This document shows, in pieces, positions 54,461 to 64,000 of a stretch of DNA of 64,000 bases. Under the pieces are notes generated by a model. The model ran no database searches, was not told where the DNA came from, and saw only the letters and a list, made by a program, of their open reading frames with translations. Position 1 is the stretch's first letter. The number at the start of each line of letters is the position of its first letter. Location of the stretch: the NCBI RefSeq assembly GCF_040869045.1, contig NC_090320.1, forward strand, positions 243,102,978 through 243,166,977, given 5' to 3'. Source of the DNA: Eurosta solidaginis. Taxonomy: Eukaryota; Arthropoda; Insecta; Diptera; Tephritidae. The position numbers and the translations under genes are program-made.

Positions 54461-55842
54461 AATACAAGTTCAGGACGTTCATATTTATCGACACGCTGTC
54501 CGGTGTGGCCCAAATGTTGGAAATATGCAGTTGGCACTGTTGAGAAAAAATATGGATCAATGAACACAAGTAAAAGTGAAAGATTTTTTTTTACCATCTC
54601 TTGTTACTTTACACATTAGACATTGGAAACGACGACCAGCATCTACAAGTTGCATATGAGCCTTGCAACGATTACATCTAATTGCACCCAATTCACCAAA
54701 ATTTACAATGGGTGGCTCATATTCACCCTCAACCGTGCGTGCCATTGGTGAGACGGTAAGTGTAATGGACAAAGCTGTTGTTTTTAATAAATCAGCTGTT
54801 GCAGGTATGCAATACAAAGACGACCTGCAGAGAAGAAAGATCAATGTAATTGCCAAACAAAACATTAATTTCGATTATCGATACCTAACGTAACGTGGCG
54901 AGGAGTTACCCTGATCTTCTACCACATATTTTGTGGTCACCAATGGTGGTAATAAACCCTGTTCATTAGTAATAAAAGCACCACCAGCGCTATTTTTATT
55001 TTCAATGATAACGCTTATCGGATTTGGCATCTGATCGGGATCTAAACGGCGTTGGGCTTGATCATACTGTTGCGGCTGTTGATATATACCAGTAACAGGT
55101 GCAGGTGGTTGCTAAAGAAAATAACACAAAAATAATCATCAGCAAATTTGTAAATTATTATTTGTATTAGCATACATTATAACCAGGACGTCCGGACGTG
55201 TCCGGGTATTGGGGGTTGACCCGGCTTGGGTGGTTGACTGAGCATTGGCGTCTGTCCAAGTTGTATTGGTGGCATCATTTGACCCATGTAACTACGTGGT
55301 GCACCTTGTTGTTGTAGAGGATAACCTGGATGGTGAGGTTGTGGTGGATAGCCCGGATTTTGTGGCATTGGCAGATAGCCAGCCTGGGAAGGTTGTTGCT
55401 GCTGCTATCGTGGCATTGCATAACCCGGTTGCTGTTGTGGTATATACCTTGGTATAACTGGATGTGTTGTCATTGCCCCACCTGGTTCAGTTGATGCGGT
55501 CGGCATACCTGGAGGACCATGTTTCTCATGGCCACCAAATGGCTGGTGCATATGGTGTTAAGGTGGCACTTGACCGGATTGTGACTGCATTAGACCAGAC
55601 TGTCGTGGCATTGGACACGATTGCGTGGAACTTTCTATTCACCTGTGTGCTGGTGTGGAGCTGCAACACCGCCTGCACTTGATGTTGGTGGTGTAGCTGA
55701 AACTGGTGGTTGACCAGTCTAGAAAAATAACAATATGTATTAAACACAAAGTATGAGGCAAGCCAGGTATATTTGCCCTATTTATAGTCATCTGATTGGG
55801 ACCACCATGTACAGTTTTCCCTGGCGGTGTCGTTGCTGGAGG
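54461..55842 (-). pseudogene. Sec24C/D COPII coat gene fragment with intron
   Basis: Minus strand, starting with the Pro/Gln/Gly-rich N-terminal region (55840-55090, e.g. NPGYPPQPHHPGYPLQQQG). It continues with FITNEQGLLPPLVTTKYVVE (about 54985-54925), YCIPATADLLKTTA, ISP-like VSPMARTVEGEYEPPIVNFG and the zinc-finger segment IRCNRCKAHMQLVDAGRRFQ CLMCKVTRD. After a 58-bp intron (54594-54537) [24 protein letters not shown] follows in frame. This is the Sec24 C/D type, the cargo-binding subunit of COPII vesicles at the ER. The finger keeps its four Cys but lost the CPFM-type stretch. Sequence then fuses to CCT-eta near 54431-54462. The trunk, helical and gelsolin domains are absent. Some N-terminal frames are broken. 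Pseudogene by truncation. Confidence 0.85.
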
Positions 55843-56335
55843 ATTTCAGCAATTTGATCCTCTTAAATGATTATTGCCAGGATTTTAGCAACTTGATCCT
55901 TTTTGAATGATCACTGCCAGGATTTCAGCTGTCTTCTACGGGTAATAAAATAGTTAAAAAAATTTTTTAAGTTAAACGGTTTTATTGAAATCAACTAATA
56001 CCTAGGACCACCTAATTATTTTCTAGCTTTTAGTATTATTATTACTTCATGTAAGTATTGTTTTCAATAAAACCGTTTAACTTAAAATTTTTTTAAAATT
56101 ATTTTATTTTCAAGTTTTTATTCTTTATTTAATTGCCTATTATTTCTCATTCTATTTAGTTCATTTAGTGACTCATTATTACACTGACTCTTTCCTGACA
56201 ATTTGTTACAATATAAGGCCTGAATACATAATCCTTCCAAAGACTTTACTCGACTCTGCGCCACGTATGCTTGTCCCTCCTCCAACTCCAAAATATTTTG
56301 ATGTCACTTGAACCGGACGGTATGTAATATTTGTT
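55843..56335. repeat. Inverted-repeat block opening composite X2
   Basis: Counterpart of 1757-2224. The inverted repeat is at about 55952-55996 and 56053-56095 (TTAAACGGTTTTATTGAAAT against GTTTTCAATAAAACCGTTTA). It begins directly at the end of the Sec24-like fragment. Confidence 0.8.
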
Positions 56336-56955
56336 CCAAATATGAGTTAAATCGGACATCATAGGTCGCTTTCTATTCATGTATGTATTATGTGTTCCAA
56401 ATATGGACCAAATCGGACCACAAATACGACTTTTTTGAATATCTCGATCTTTGTGCCACCCAGCAGCGATTTGTTTTCATAGGTTGCTTTCTATTCTTGT
56501 ATGTATTATGTGTTCCAAATTTGAACCAAATCAGACCACAAATACGATTTTTGTGGATATTTCGATCATTGCGCCACCTAGCGGCGATTTTTTTCATATG
56601 CCGCTTTCTATTCTTGTATGTATTATGTGTTCCAAATTTGAACCAAATCAGACCACAAATACGATTTTTTAGAATATCTCGATCCTTGCGCCAGCTAGCG
56701 TCAATTTTTTTTCATATGTCGCTTTCAATTCATCTGTGTATTATTTTTCCAAATATGAGCCAAATCGGACCACAAATAAGATTTTTGTGGATATCTAGAT
56801 CCTTACGCCACCTAGCGGAGATTTTTTCATAGGTCGCTTTCTATTCTTGTATGTATTATGTGTTCCAAATATGAGCCAGATCGGATCACAAATACGATTT
56901 GTGTGAATATCTCGATCCTGGCGCCACCTAGGAGCGATTTTTTTTCATATTATTG
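56336..56955. repeat. ~117-bp tandem repeat (X2)
   Basis: Five to six units, TTTCTATTC-type phrase near 56370, 56488, 56606, 56725 and 56838. Compared with 2225-2815 one extra partial unit with AGGAGCGATTTTTTTTCATA is present at the right end. Confidence 0.9.
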
Positions 56956-57440
56956 CATTGTCATCGGCTTTTGCACTATATTCCAAGTTTCCAGCTTGTA
57001 GCTTCTCGGGAAGTTACTAAAATTGCAATTACAAAATTCGTGCCAGCCAGCCAACCAACCAACCAGCCTGTCAAGTCTAGCTAAATAAAACCGTTCAAAA
57101 ATAACAGTCTGCTTATTACAATCGAGGCAGGATCGCCATGTAATGAAGACAGAATGGCAATTCAAAATAAAAAAAACTAACTTGTTTGGCCATTGATATC
57201 GAACCAATTATTGATTATATTGTAGAAATTGTATTCCTATATATACAAAATTATTCTAAATAATTCTTATGTACTACATTACATATTTACATTAATACTT
57301 ACATACTAAGTGTACAACATATAATCATGTGTATTTGTTAGCGAATTGTATAAATACATATATATATATATTAACAAAATAAATATATATAAACACAAAT
57401 ATAAACAAAAGCATGTAGTGAGCAATTAGTCGGCTTCAAG
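56956..57440. repeat. Repeat C (X2)
   Basis: Longer than the X1 copy: it keeps GATATCGAACCAATTATTGA (57197), which is deleted near 3006. It has the same CCAGCCAGCCAACCAACC run and (TA)n stretch. No gene. Confidence 0.78.
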
Positions 57441-57977
57441 CTGAAATAAAAGAAGCTTCAAGTTACGAAGCAATGTGGAATGGCATAGCACGAGTCAAAA
57501 TATATATATATGTAGGAATGATGAATTTCAAGACATGCTAGAGAAGTTGCCTTTACTATGATGCTTCGAAGACAAATTAACGTAATCGGTGAAGGACAAC
57601 GCCCGTCACTTACCCTTAGAGTGACGACGTCTCCCCACTTCACTTCAGAATTCTGCAGTTCTTCAAAGCCCATCACGATCTATGGCATTCAAACCTGCAG
57701 GCGGACAGCAGGGGTGAGATGTTGGCGGATCAAATAGAAGAAACGACGTTCTGCAAAATAAACGGAGACGCCCCCACTCGTATGTTATGAAGCTGTCACA
57801 GTTTGTCAGATATATCAATCGCGAACGCAGGACTCGTAAACTGCCTCAACTGGCAGTCGATGGTAACATTGGCATCTTACCACCCGCCTGTACTTATTTC
57901 GTTTCAGCGAACCGCCAACTTCATCGTCACCGAAAACCGCACTTTCATAAACTTTTAAAAAGGAAAGTGAGATGAGT
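57441..57977 (+). pseudogene. Jockey-like endonuclease, internally deleted (X2)
   Basis: Same structure and same internal deletion as 3185-3727. The SDH box is less well kept here (GCATCTTACCACCCGCC, where X1 has GCATCTGACCACCCGCC). GEMLADQIEETTFCKINGD is intact. Confidence 0.8.
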
Positions 57978-59060
57978 ACAAATCCCTTACAGACAATGTA
58001 AACGCCTTGTTACTAAAACTACCGAAGTGTAAGTTCATGCGTTTTACAAGGAAGTCCTTCCAATCCCACGATTATGCTATTGGCGATTATTTAATCAATG
58101 AAGTCACTAACTTTATTGATTTAGGGGTTACAATGGACCCAAAACTGGATTTTAAATTTCATATTGAATCTTGTGAGAATAGGGCTAAAGGTACTTTGGC
58201 TTTCGTTAAACGTTGGTCTAAAGAATTCAATCACCCATACGTTACAAAAACTCTCTTTATATCGTTGGTCAGGCCTATTTTGGAATACGCTTCAATAATT
58301 TGGAATCCGCGTTAGCAGGTTCATTCTGACAAGCTGGAATCGGTCCTGAAAAAAATTTTGCCTTTTGCTTTAAAGCACTTACCATGGGATCCCTCAAAAA
58401 ATCTTCCCCTCTACTGCAACTGGTTAAAAGTATTACAGTTACCCACGTTACAGAGCCGCAGGGAGATGCTTGGCGTCTTATTTATTGTAAAACTAATAAG
58501 AGGGTCAATAAATAGTCCATTTTTGCTTGCTGAAATCAAGTTTAATGTTCCAAGTAGGCCATCTAGACATTTTATTTCAATTTTTGTAGCTACAAGCAGA
58601 TCGAATTATGAAATGCACGAACCACTTCGCTGTTTATGACATGATTTTAATAAACACTTTAAAAATTTTGACGCCTATTACTCGTTTTTTAGTATTAAAA
58701 AACATATTTTATATATCTATACTCAAATTTATTCTGTTTAAATTTTGTCTACTATTAATTTGTTCTATTGTTGTCAATTTCATAAATTCTCGCGTGCCCC
58801 TTCCGGGAAAACAGCTCCATCATGAGTACTCTGTGTGAGGTCTTTTTGAGATACTTACAAGAATTCATTTACTACGTTTTAACTTCTGTTTACTTCTAAG
58901 TTTTGAATTTGAAATTGTCAAGCGTTTAATTAAATACTGTTTAAATATTATTTTAATATATTGCATATGTTATTTATATCGTACATTATATCTTTAAAAT
59001 AAGTGTATATTTGGTCCGATTGATTGTTTAATTTGTAGAATGATAAATAAATTAAAAACT
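57978..59060 (+). pseudogene. CR1/jockey-like RT thumb and C-terminus (X2)
   Basis: LPKCKFMRFTRK, DLGVTMDPKLDFKFH and RPILEYASIIWNPR as in X1. The frame stops at TAG 58313, and further stops follow. The junction with the endonuclease fragment is at the same base as in X1. Confidence 0.77.
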
Positions 59061-60229
59061 AAAGCCAAAGCAGTGGGCCCATACGGCATAGCCCATGATA
59101 CAAATATTACAAGGTAAAACCGGTGAGAGCCAAAATGACGTTTAAAAAAATTTTAAAATTCTCACTGCTCTCACATTTTTATTTTGGTTGTTTTCGTAAC
59201 AAAAATATAACAAACTGTAATATATTTGGTAATTTATACGACAGCATGACACTCTTACTTAATACACGTCCAAAAATATCAAGAGGGTTATCAAAAGACG
59301 CGTTTTGGATCCAGGATGACGAATCCGGAAGAGGGTCTATCAGGAGATATTTGCAAAAGAAATTGAAACCACCCACAAAAAAATTTAAAATATAAGTGTT
59401 TTGCGCGGATATAGTTTTGGTCTCCAAACGGGTGTTGGACCCACCCAAGGTAATTTTTTTAAGCTCAGCCAAAGGCCGCAAATGCAGAAAGGTGTTCTGC
59501 GCAAAAATACTATAGATTCTAAATTCAGAGCACTCCGGGGTAATTTTTCGGGTTTTCGTTAATATATTTTGAACGATCTAAAATGTTTATTTTCCGCCTT
59601 CGGATTATTGTTGTCGCGGTCAATACGAGTCTTTTGACACCTCTCTAGGTATTTTTGAACGCGTGTTACCTACCAGTGGCTTGCTGCCGCATAAATTACC
59701 ATATATTTTTGCATTCTAACATTAATATTATGATATTTTACCCAAAACCGAATTTTTTATTGGTGGAAATGACTATTTTTGGGGGGAAAGAAATCTGAGA
59801 ATCAACGGTCAACCGCATTACAGAATTTTCAATTCAAGAATTGTATTGTGGTTTCCCGCAAAAAGAAGCATCAGGCTGCGATCCTCTTCTGAGGAATTTT
59901 CTTCAACAAATTGTTTAGAAATTTATCTTCGTCCGCGCGACGAGAAGAAAAACCCGACTTACCGCCAAGGTGTACATACGAGATACATATCTACTAATAA
60001 TAACAATTTGGTGTGATATATATCTGAGGCGATTAAGGTCTAGCTGTCCATCCAATTCGAAGGCTACGTATCGTGTATTCGTTTTTCTACGAACTGGCTC
60101 ACCTAATACATGTTTTGTGCCGACCCAAAACTTTATATGCTAAGGCGGACGAACTTTTGGTGCCAAGGTAATGCCGGGGGTCATTTAATACCATTTATAC
60201 AAATTTTCTTACATATTTTTGATGGATAT
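59061..60229. repeat. Unclassified duplicated repeat segment (X2)
   Basis: Counterpart of 4827-5989 with a ~50-bp deletion near 59366. No gene recognised. Confidence 0.6.
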
Positions 60230-60530
60230 GCTAACACACTAGCTCTACACCACGGCGGCAGATTTTGACCGCTCAGCCGGTAAATTCAGCCTCCACGAAC
60301 TATTATACTCCAACTGGAAGATGATGTTTAGCTAAGCTGCGAAGAGCAACAGCGTTTTTGCTGGCGTGGGCAAGTTATGGGAAGATCTCCACTGGGTTCG
60401 GAGAAGCAGGTGGGGAAGACTTTGATCTTTCTTGGTGCCCCCTGTTGGCGTCAGTTATCGCGAAACAGGTTTAGCTGGAGTGACTTGTCACGCAACGACG
60501 TGCATCTCCTAAACGGTTAAGCGCCAATTA
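60230..60530 (+). pseudogene. RTE-like 3' end fragment (X2)
   Basis: Ends GGTTAAGCGCCAATTAA at 60514-60530, the RTE 3' terminus. The preceding frame reads ...LGAPCWRQLSRNRFSWSDLS (about 60435-60490), closer to the RTE C-terminus than the X1 copy. Confidence 0.65.
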
Positions 60531-61062
60531 AAAAATGTATCTTCCAACCGCGAGGAAAAGGATCAAAACAAACCAAAGCATACCCCCACGATAATTTTTT
60601 GCCGCAGTCGCAAAGACACTTGAGACTGCTGATCTCTTATAAAGTGAAGTTTCAGCATATTTAAGGATTAAAGACGTATCAACCAAGTGAAGAAGGATGG
60701 ATGAAAAATCAATAGGGGTGGTCTCCAACATTCGCTTCTTAATTAAGGCCTTTTCTTGTGTCCCTTTGCAAAAATAGGACGTGTTGAGGCATCCACTATA
60801 CTGGTAACTAATTGTTTTGCCATATACATAAAAACGCATTTCAAAACTTTTCGAAATAATTTTTCTCTTACTTCATAAGCATTTTATTTTTTGGCATTTA
60901 AAAAAAGTGAAAAATGTCAAACCAACAATTTTTGTGTGTTTTCTTTGGTTTGGCATTTCTATAAAGTTTAAGAGAGTGATTTTAAAATGTGTTTAAAAAT
61001 GAAAAAACCATTATGGCCGCCAAGAAGAGTAAATGGTTTTACCTGGTAATATTTTTATCATG
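60531..61062. other. No gene recognised (X2 spacer)
   Basis: Counterpart of 6321-6837 with an extra ~55 bp near 60880-60935 (GGCATTTAAAAAAAGTGAAA). The extra segment is flanked by repeated GGCATTT words, perhaps a small tandem duplication or a deletion in X1. Confidence 0.5.
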
Positions 61063-62727
61063 GCATAGCCACGCGGATGCTTAAAAACGTAGGTTAAGAG
61101 GGTTTAAAATATTTAGCACATGTCTTCAATCTGTCCCTTTCCACCTTTGTCATCCCCGAAAAATGGAAAATGGCCAAGTGGTCCCGCTACTAAAGCCTAG
61201 GAGCCAGCTAACATAGGAGATTCTTATCGCCCGATATCTCTCCTATCGCCAGTAGCCAACACACTTGAAGCCATTCTGCTCCCCTACTTTATAGCAAATT
61301 TGCAACTAGCCTATCATCAGCATGACTTTTGAAAACTACATAGCACAACCACCGCGCTAAATGCCATTAGCACCCAAATAAATTGTGGTTTAAATCAAAA
61401 CCCCCACCATAGGGCAGTACTCGGAGTGTTAGACCTGTCAAAAGCTTTTGATACCGTCAACCATGGCACGTTACTGCAAGACTTTGAAGGGTATACCCTT
61501 CCTCCAAGTCTTAAAAGGTGGACCGCAAATTATCTATCCGATCGGCAGGCATCGGTGCAATTCAGGAACGCAACATCAAAAGTCAAGAATATTAAACGGT
61601 GGTGTCCTATCCCCACTGGCTACCTTCGCCACCAGAAGGAGTCGCTATCATTTCCTACGCCGATGACTGCACAATAATGGCCACAGGCCCAGTCCATGGC
61701 CCAATTTGCAACAAAATAAACGGCTACCTCCATGATGTGCCCAGTTGTTTTCGCTTCTCGAAACCAGACATTATAACCGACTAAATCATCTGCGACCTTA
61801 TTTACAACATGGACGTCCCAAATATCGACCATTTTGAACATCCACGTCAATGGCTCTACGCTACCGACTGCCTTACACCCAAAAATCTTGGGTGTGACTT
61901 TCGATCAGGAACTATATTTTGGTGAGCATGCAGCCGCAATAAAATCCTCAAATCTCTTGCTTGTAGTACTTGGGGTAAAGATAAAGAACCGCTCATTACC
62001 ACTTACAACCAATTGGCCAGCCGATTGCATGCTACGCGTCCCCGATATGGTCACCAAGCCTAAAGACTACTCACTGGGAGAAGCTACAGACCTGCCAAAA
62101 TACCGCCCTCAAAACCACAACGGGTTGTCTTCTTGTGTCCGAGAACACCATTTACATAATAAGGCGAGAATACTCCCCATAAGGGAGAGAAATGAAATGC
62201 TAACCAAACAGTCCCTGTTGAATACCCAGAAACCTGGGCATCCCCACAGACATCTGATTTATGAGCCTTCACCGCCCTAAGCCTCTGGGCGGAGTCATCT
62301 CTGTAAGAATTATGAGGAAATAACGCACCTGAGAACACAGCCGTATGAAGCTAAAACCACAAGCAGGTCTTCAGTGAACTCCACAAACAGGCGTCGGACT
62401 CCTATGCCAAGAATTTCCCGGTGTATCCTGTACTCAAAGAACAATACCCAAAACAAGCAGAGGAGGAATGCAGGTTAAACTCTTACCTATCCAGAATCAA
62501 CCCCGACATACAAAACATATCTCTTGTTTGCAATGTGTCCCACATGACACCAACCATCTCTTTAACTGTATTGTGGAACCAACGCCTCTAACATCCCTCT
62601 CATTATGGTCCACCCATGCTGATACAGCAAGTTTCCTTGGACTCCCGTTAGAGAACATTGATGACAATGTGATCGGTCGCACCCATTGTATTGGGCGAAG
62701 CACTGCTACAACAACAACAACAAAAAG
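61063..62727 (+). pseudogene. Jockey-like reverse transcriptase remnant (X2)
   Basis: Motif A LDLSKAFDTVNH (61428-61463), SYADDCTIM (about 61652-61678) and HPKILGVTFDQEL (about 61873-61912). The Leu in LDLSKAFD, against Gln in X1, is the more usual residue. The same internal deletion precedes YADD. 3' end GCACTGCTACAACAACAACAA at 62698-62718. Confidence 0.83.
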
Positions 62728-63330
62728 GACCACTCCCCTTTTTATATAAAAGATTTTTGAAAGGTTCGTGGACGAAAAAAATAAGCTATATCTTTACAAA
62801 AATCAGCTTTCCATGCGAAATTATAACAAGAAAAAGGAAAAAGTTTTAATTTTTGAAAATGGGCGGGGTCCCGCCCCTTTTATTACCAAATAATTTTCTA
62901 TGTTTCAGGACCCATAACTCGAAGAAAAAATGAAGGATCGTAATAAGATTGGGTACATATATTTACCTTATAGCAGAAAATATTTCTAGGAAAATTGGAC
63001 GGGATCGGTTACAGACCACGCCCACTCTTATACAAAAGATGTTTAGAATGATCATAGACTAGAATAATATGCTATATCTTAGCGAAAAATAGTTTTGTAT
63101 CACTGATATTTCGCTTAACAAGTTTTATTGTAGGAGCAAATTAGGAGACATTTTTTTTATTCCAATCAAACATTACAAAACATTTCTAGAGCTTCCATAA
63201 AAAAAAAAAGATCCCTTGTAACAAAATTCGAAAAATTAATTTATCTGAAATGAACTGTACAACTCAAACTCACGCTGAGTATATAAGATTCGGTTACACC
63301 CAAACCTAAATCCCTTACTTTGCTTTTGTT
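62728..63330. repeat. Family B repeat, 3' portion (X2)
   Basis: Aligned with 24894-25490, including GGGCGGGGTCCCGCCCCTTT (62861) and GACCACGCCCACTCTTATAC (63014). The terminal segment CACGCTGAGTATATAAGATT and GGTTACACCCAAACCTAAAT is best kept here. Confidence 0.82.
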
Positions 63331-64000
63331 TATCTTTATTTTAATTAGCTGAACAAACATATTTTGTTCTATCAAAATAAGAAATTAAACGTACATACAT
63401 ATCTACATATAGATATTCTAGCGAGATGAAAAGACGCAGTTTGCTATAATTTTTCAAAACAAAATTTGTTTGTTTATGTATGTATGGGCGAATCCCAAAA
63501 AATGTCCATCACGAACCAAAATCAAAAGTGGTCAGACTTTATTTCTATCACTTGGGATTAAAGATCAAATATGTGTATGATGTGGAAATCAAATAGTTTA
63601 TTCTTCCCCCCATCATGGACAGAGAAACATGATTTCAAAGAAAAGCCTCATCGATTTTGCAAATTTAGATGTTTTACTAACAAAATATAAGGTCCTTTCT
63701 TTATATTGTTTTTATACCCAGATCTATAATTTTGCTTTTAATAAAATTTTGTCTAGACTATTTAGCATTAAAAAAACTTTGGAAAACGGAGGTTTGATAA
63801 GTGGATCCTGTCCTTATCCTTATTATTTTGGTAGAAAGCAAACGTTGACTTGAAATTAAAAAAACTTTCAGATGTTAAATAGGTCTGTTTAATAAAATTT
63901 TTCCGGGAAGTTCGGGTAACATTTTTTATTGGCGTCTAAAATTTGTCCAGTCCATTAACTCTCCTCCATTAGTTGATCCATATATTGGCCGAAAACTTTT
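63331..64000. repeat. Repeat E, third copy, cut by window end
   Basis: Aligned with 8871 onward and 25491 onward. TATGGGCGAATCCCAAAAAA at 63483. It continues beyond the window. Confidence 0.8.

Noticed and set aside
50703..55842. Functional Sec24C/D, CCT-eta or Atg18 genes
   Set aside because: Each is truncated, with deletions, in-frame stops or frameshifts, and two are fused.
50703..55842. Helitron as carrier of the captured fragments
   Set aside because: I could not find a convincing 5' TC and 3' hairpin-CTRR pair at the edges; left as a possibility only.

Overview
This window is repeat-dense intergenic DNA from an insect, most likely a higher fly and plausibly a tephritid fruit fly. Evidence is the mix of jockey-, RTE-, CR1- and I/LOA-like non-LTR remnants, gypsy-type LTR elements, 53-66 bp introns in host-gene fragments, and interspersed repeats of a type I recall from tephritid assemblies (memory, not a search). 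I see no intact host gene, no rRNA gene and no functional tRNA gene; nearly every protein-like stretch is a broken transposon or a gene fragment.

Layout. 1-1650: 5'-truncated I/LOA-like non-LTR element. 1757-10979: composite block X1 (inverted-repeat block, 115-bp tandem repeat, jockey-like endonuclease, CR1-like RT, RTE 3' end, jockey-like RT, family B and E repeats). Block X2 (55843-64000, cut by the window edge) repeats X1; a third partial copy lies at 22913-27565. 10980-19061: one family A repeat split by a 6.2-kb terminal-inverted-repeat (TIR) element (12282-18479). That element carries a broken minus-strand gene with an N-terminal region of an uncharacterised transposon-associated family and a C-terminal XPG/FEN-like nuclease, most like AcademX DNA transposons. 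19062-22912: family B and C pieces, a truncated LTR element, and an inverted partial second copy of the TIR element with an RTE inserted (7-bp target duplication). Arms at 15160-16067 and 22297-23406 form a large inverted duplication. 27566-35312: family B/C pieces, a fold-back element rich in CTCGCGAG-like sites, a MITE, and two family A copies in inverted orientation.

35831-43609 is a gypsy-type LTR element whose RT, RNase H and most of integrase are deleted. It holds a 3.9-kb insertion containing a ~3-kb satellite built on an 11-bp unit, and is itself inserted (ATATT duplication) in the integrase gene of a second gypsy-type element (35313-35825 plus 43615-43976). 43977-48218 is a family B repeat holding a tRNA-derived SINE (itself holding a MITE) and a family A copy. 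48776-50702 is a tandem repeat with an RTE insertion.

50703-55842 contains minus-strand fragments of three conserved host genes: Atg18/WIPI, CCT subunit eta, and Sec24C/D. Introns are retained, and Sec24 and CCT-eta are directly fused. This looks like DNA-level gene-fragment capture or duplication followed by decay. The two observations I find most worth pursuing are the XPG-nuclease TIR element and the captured-fragment cluster.
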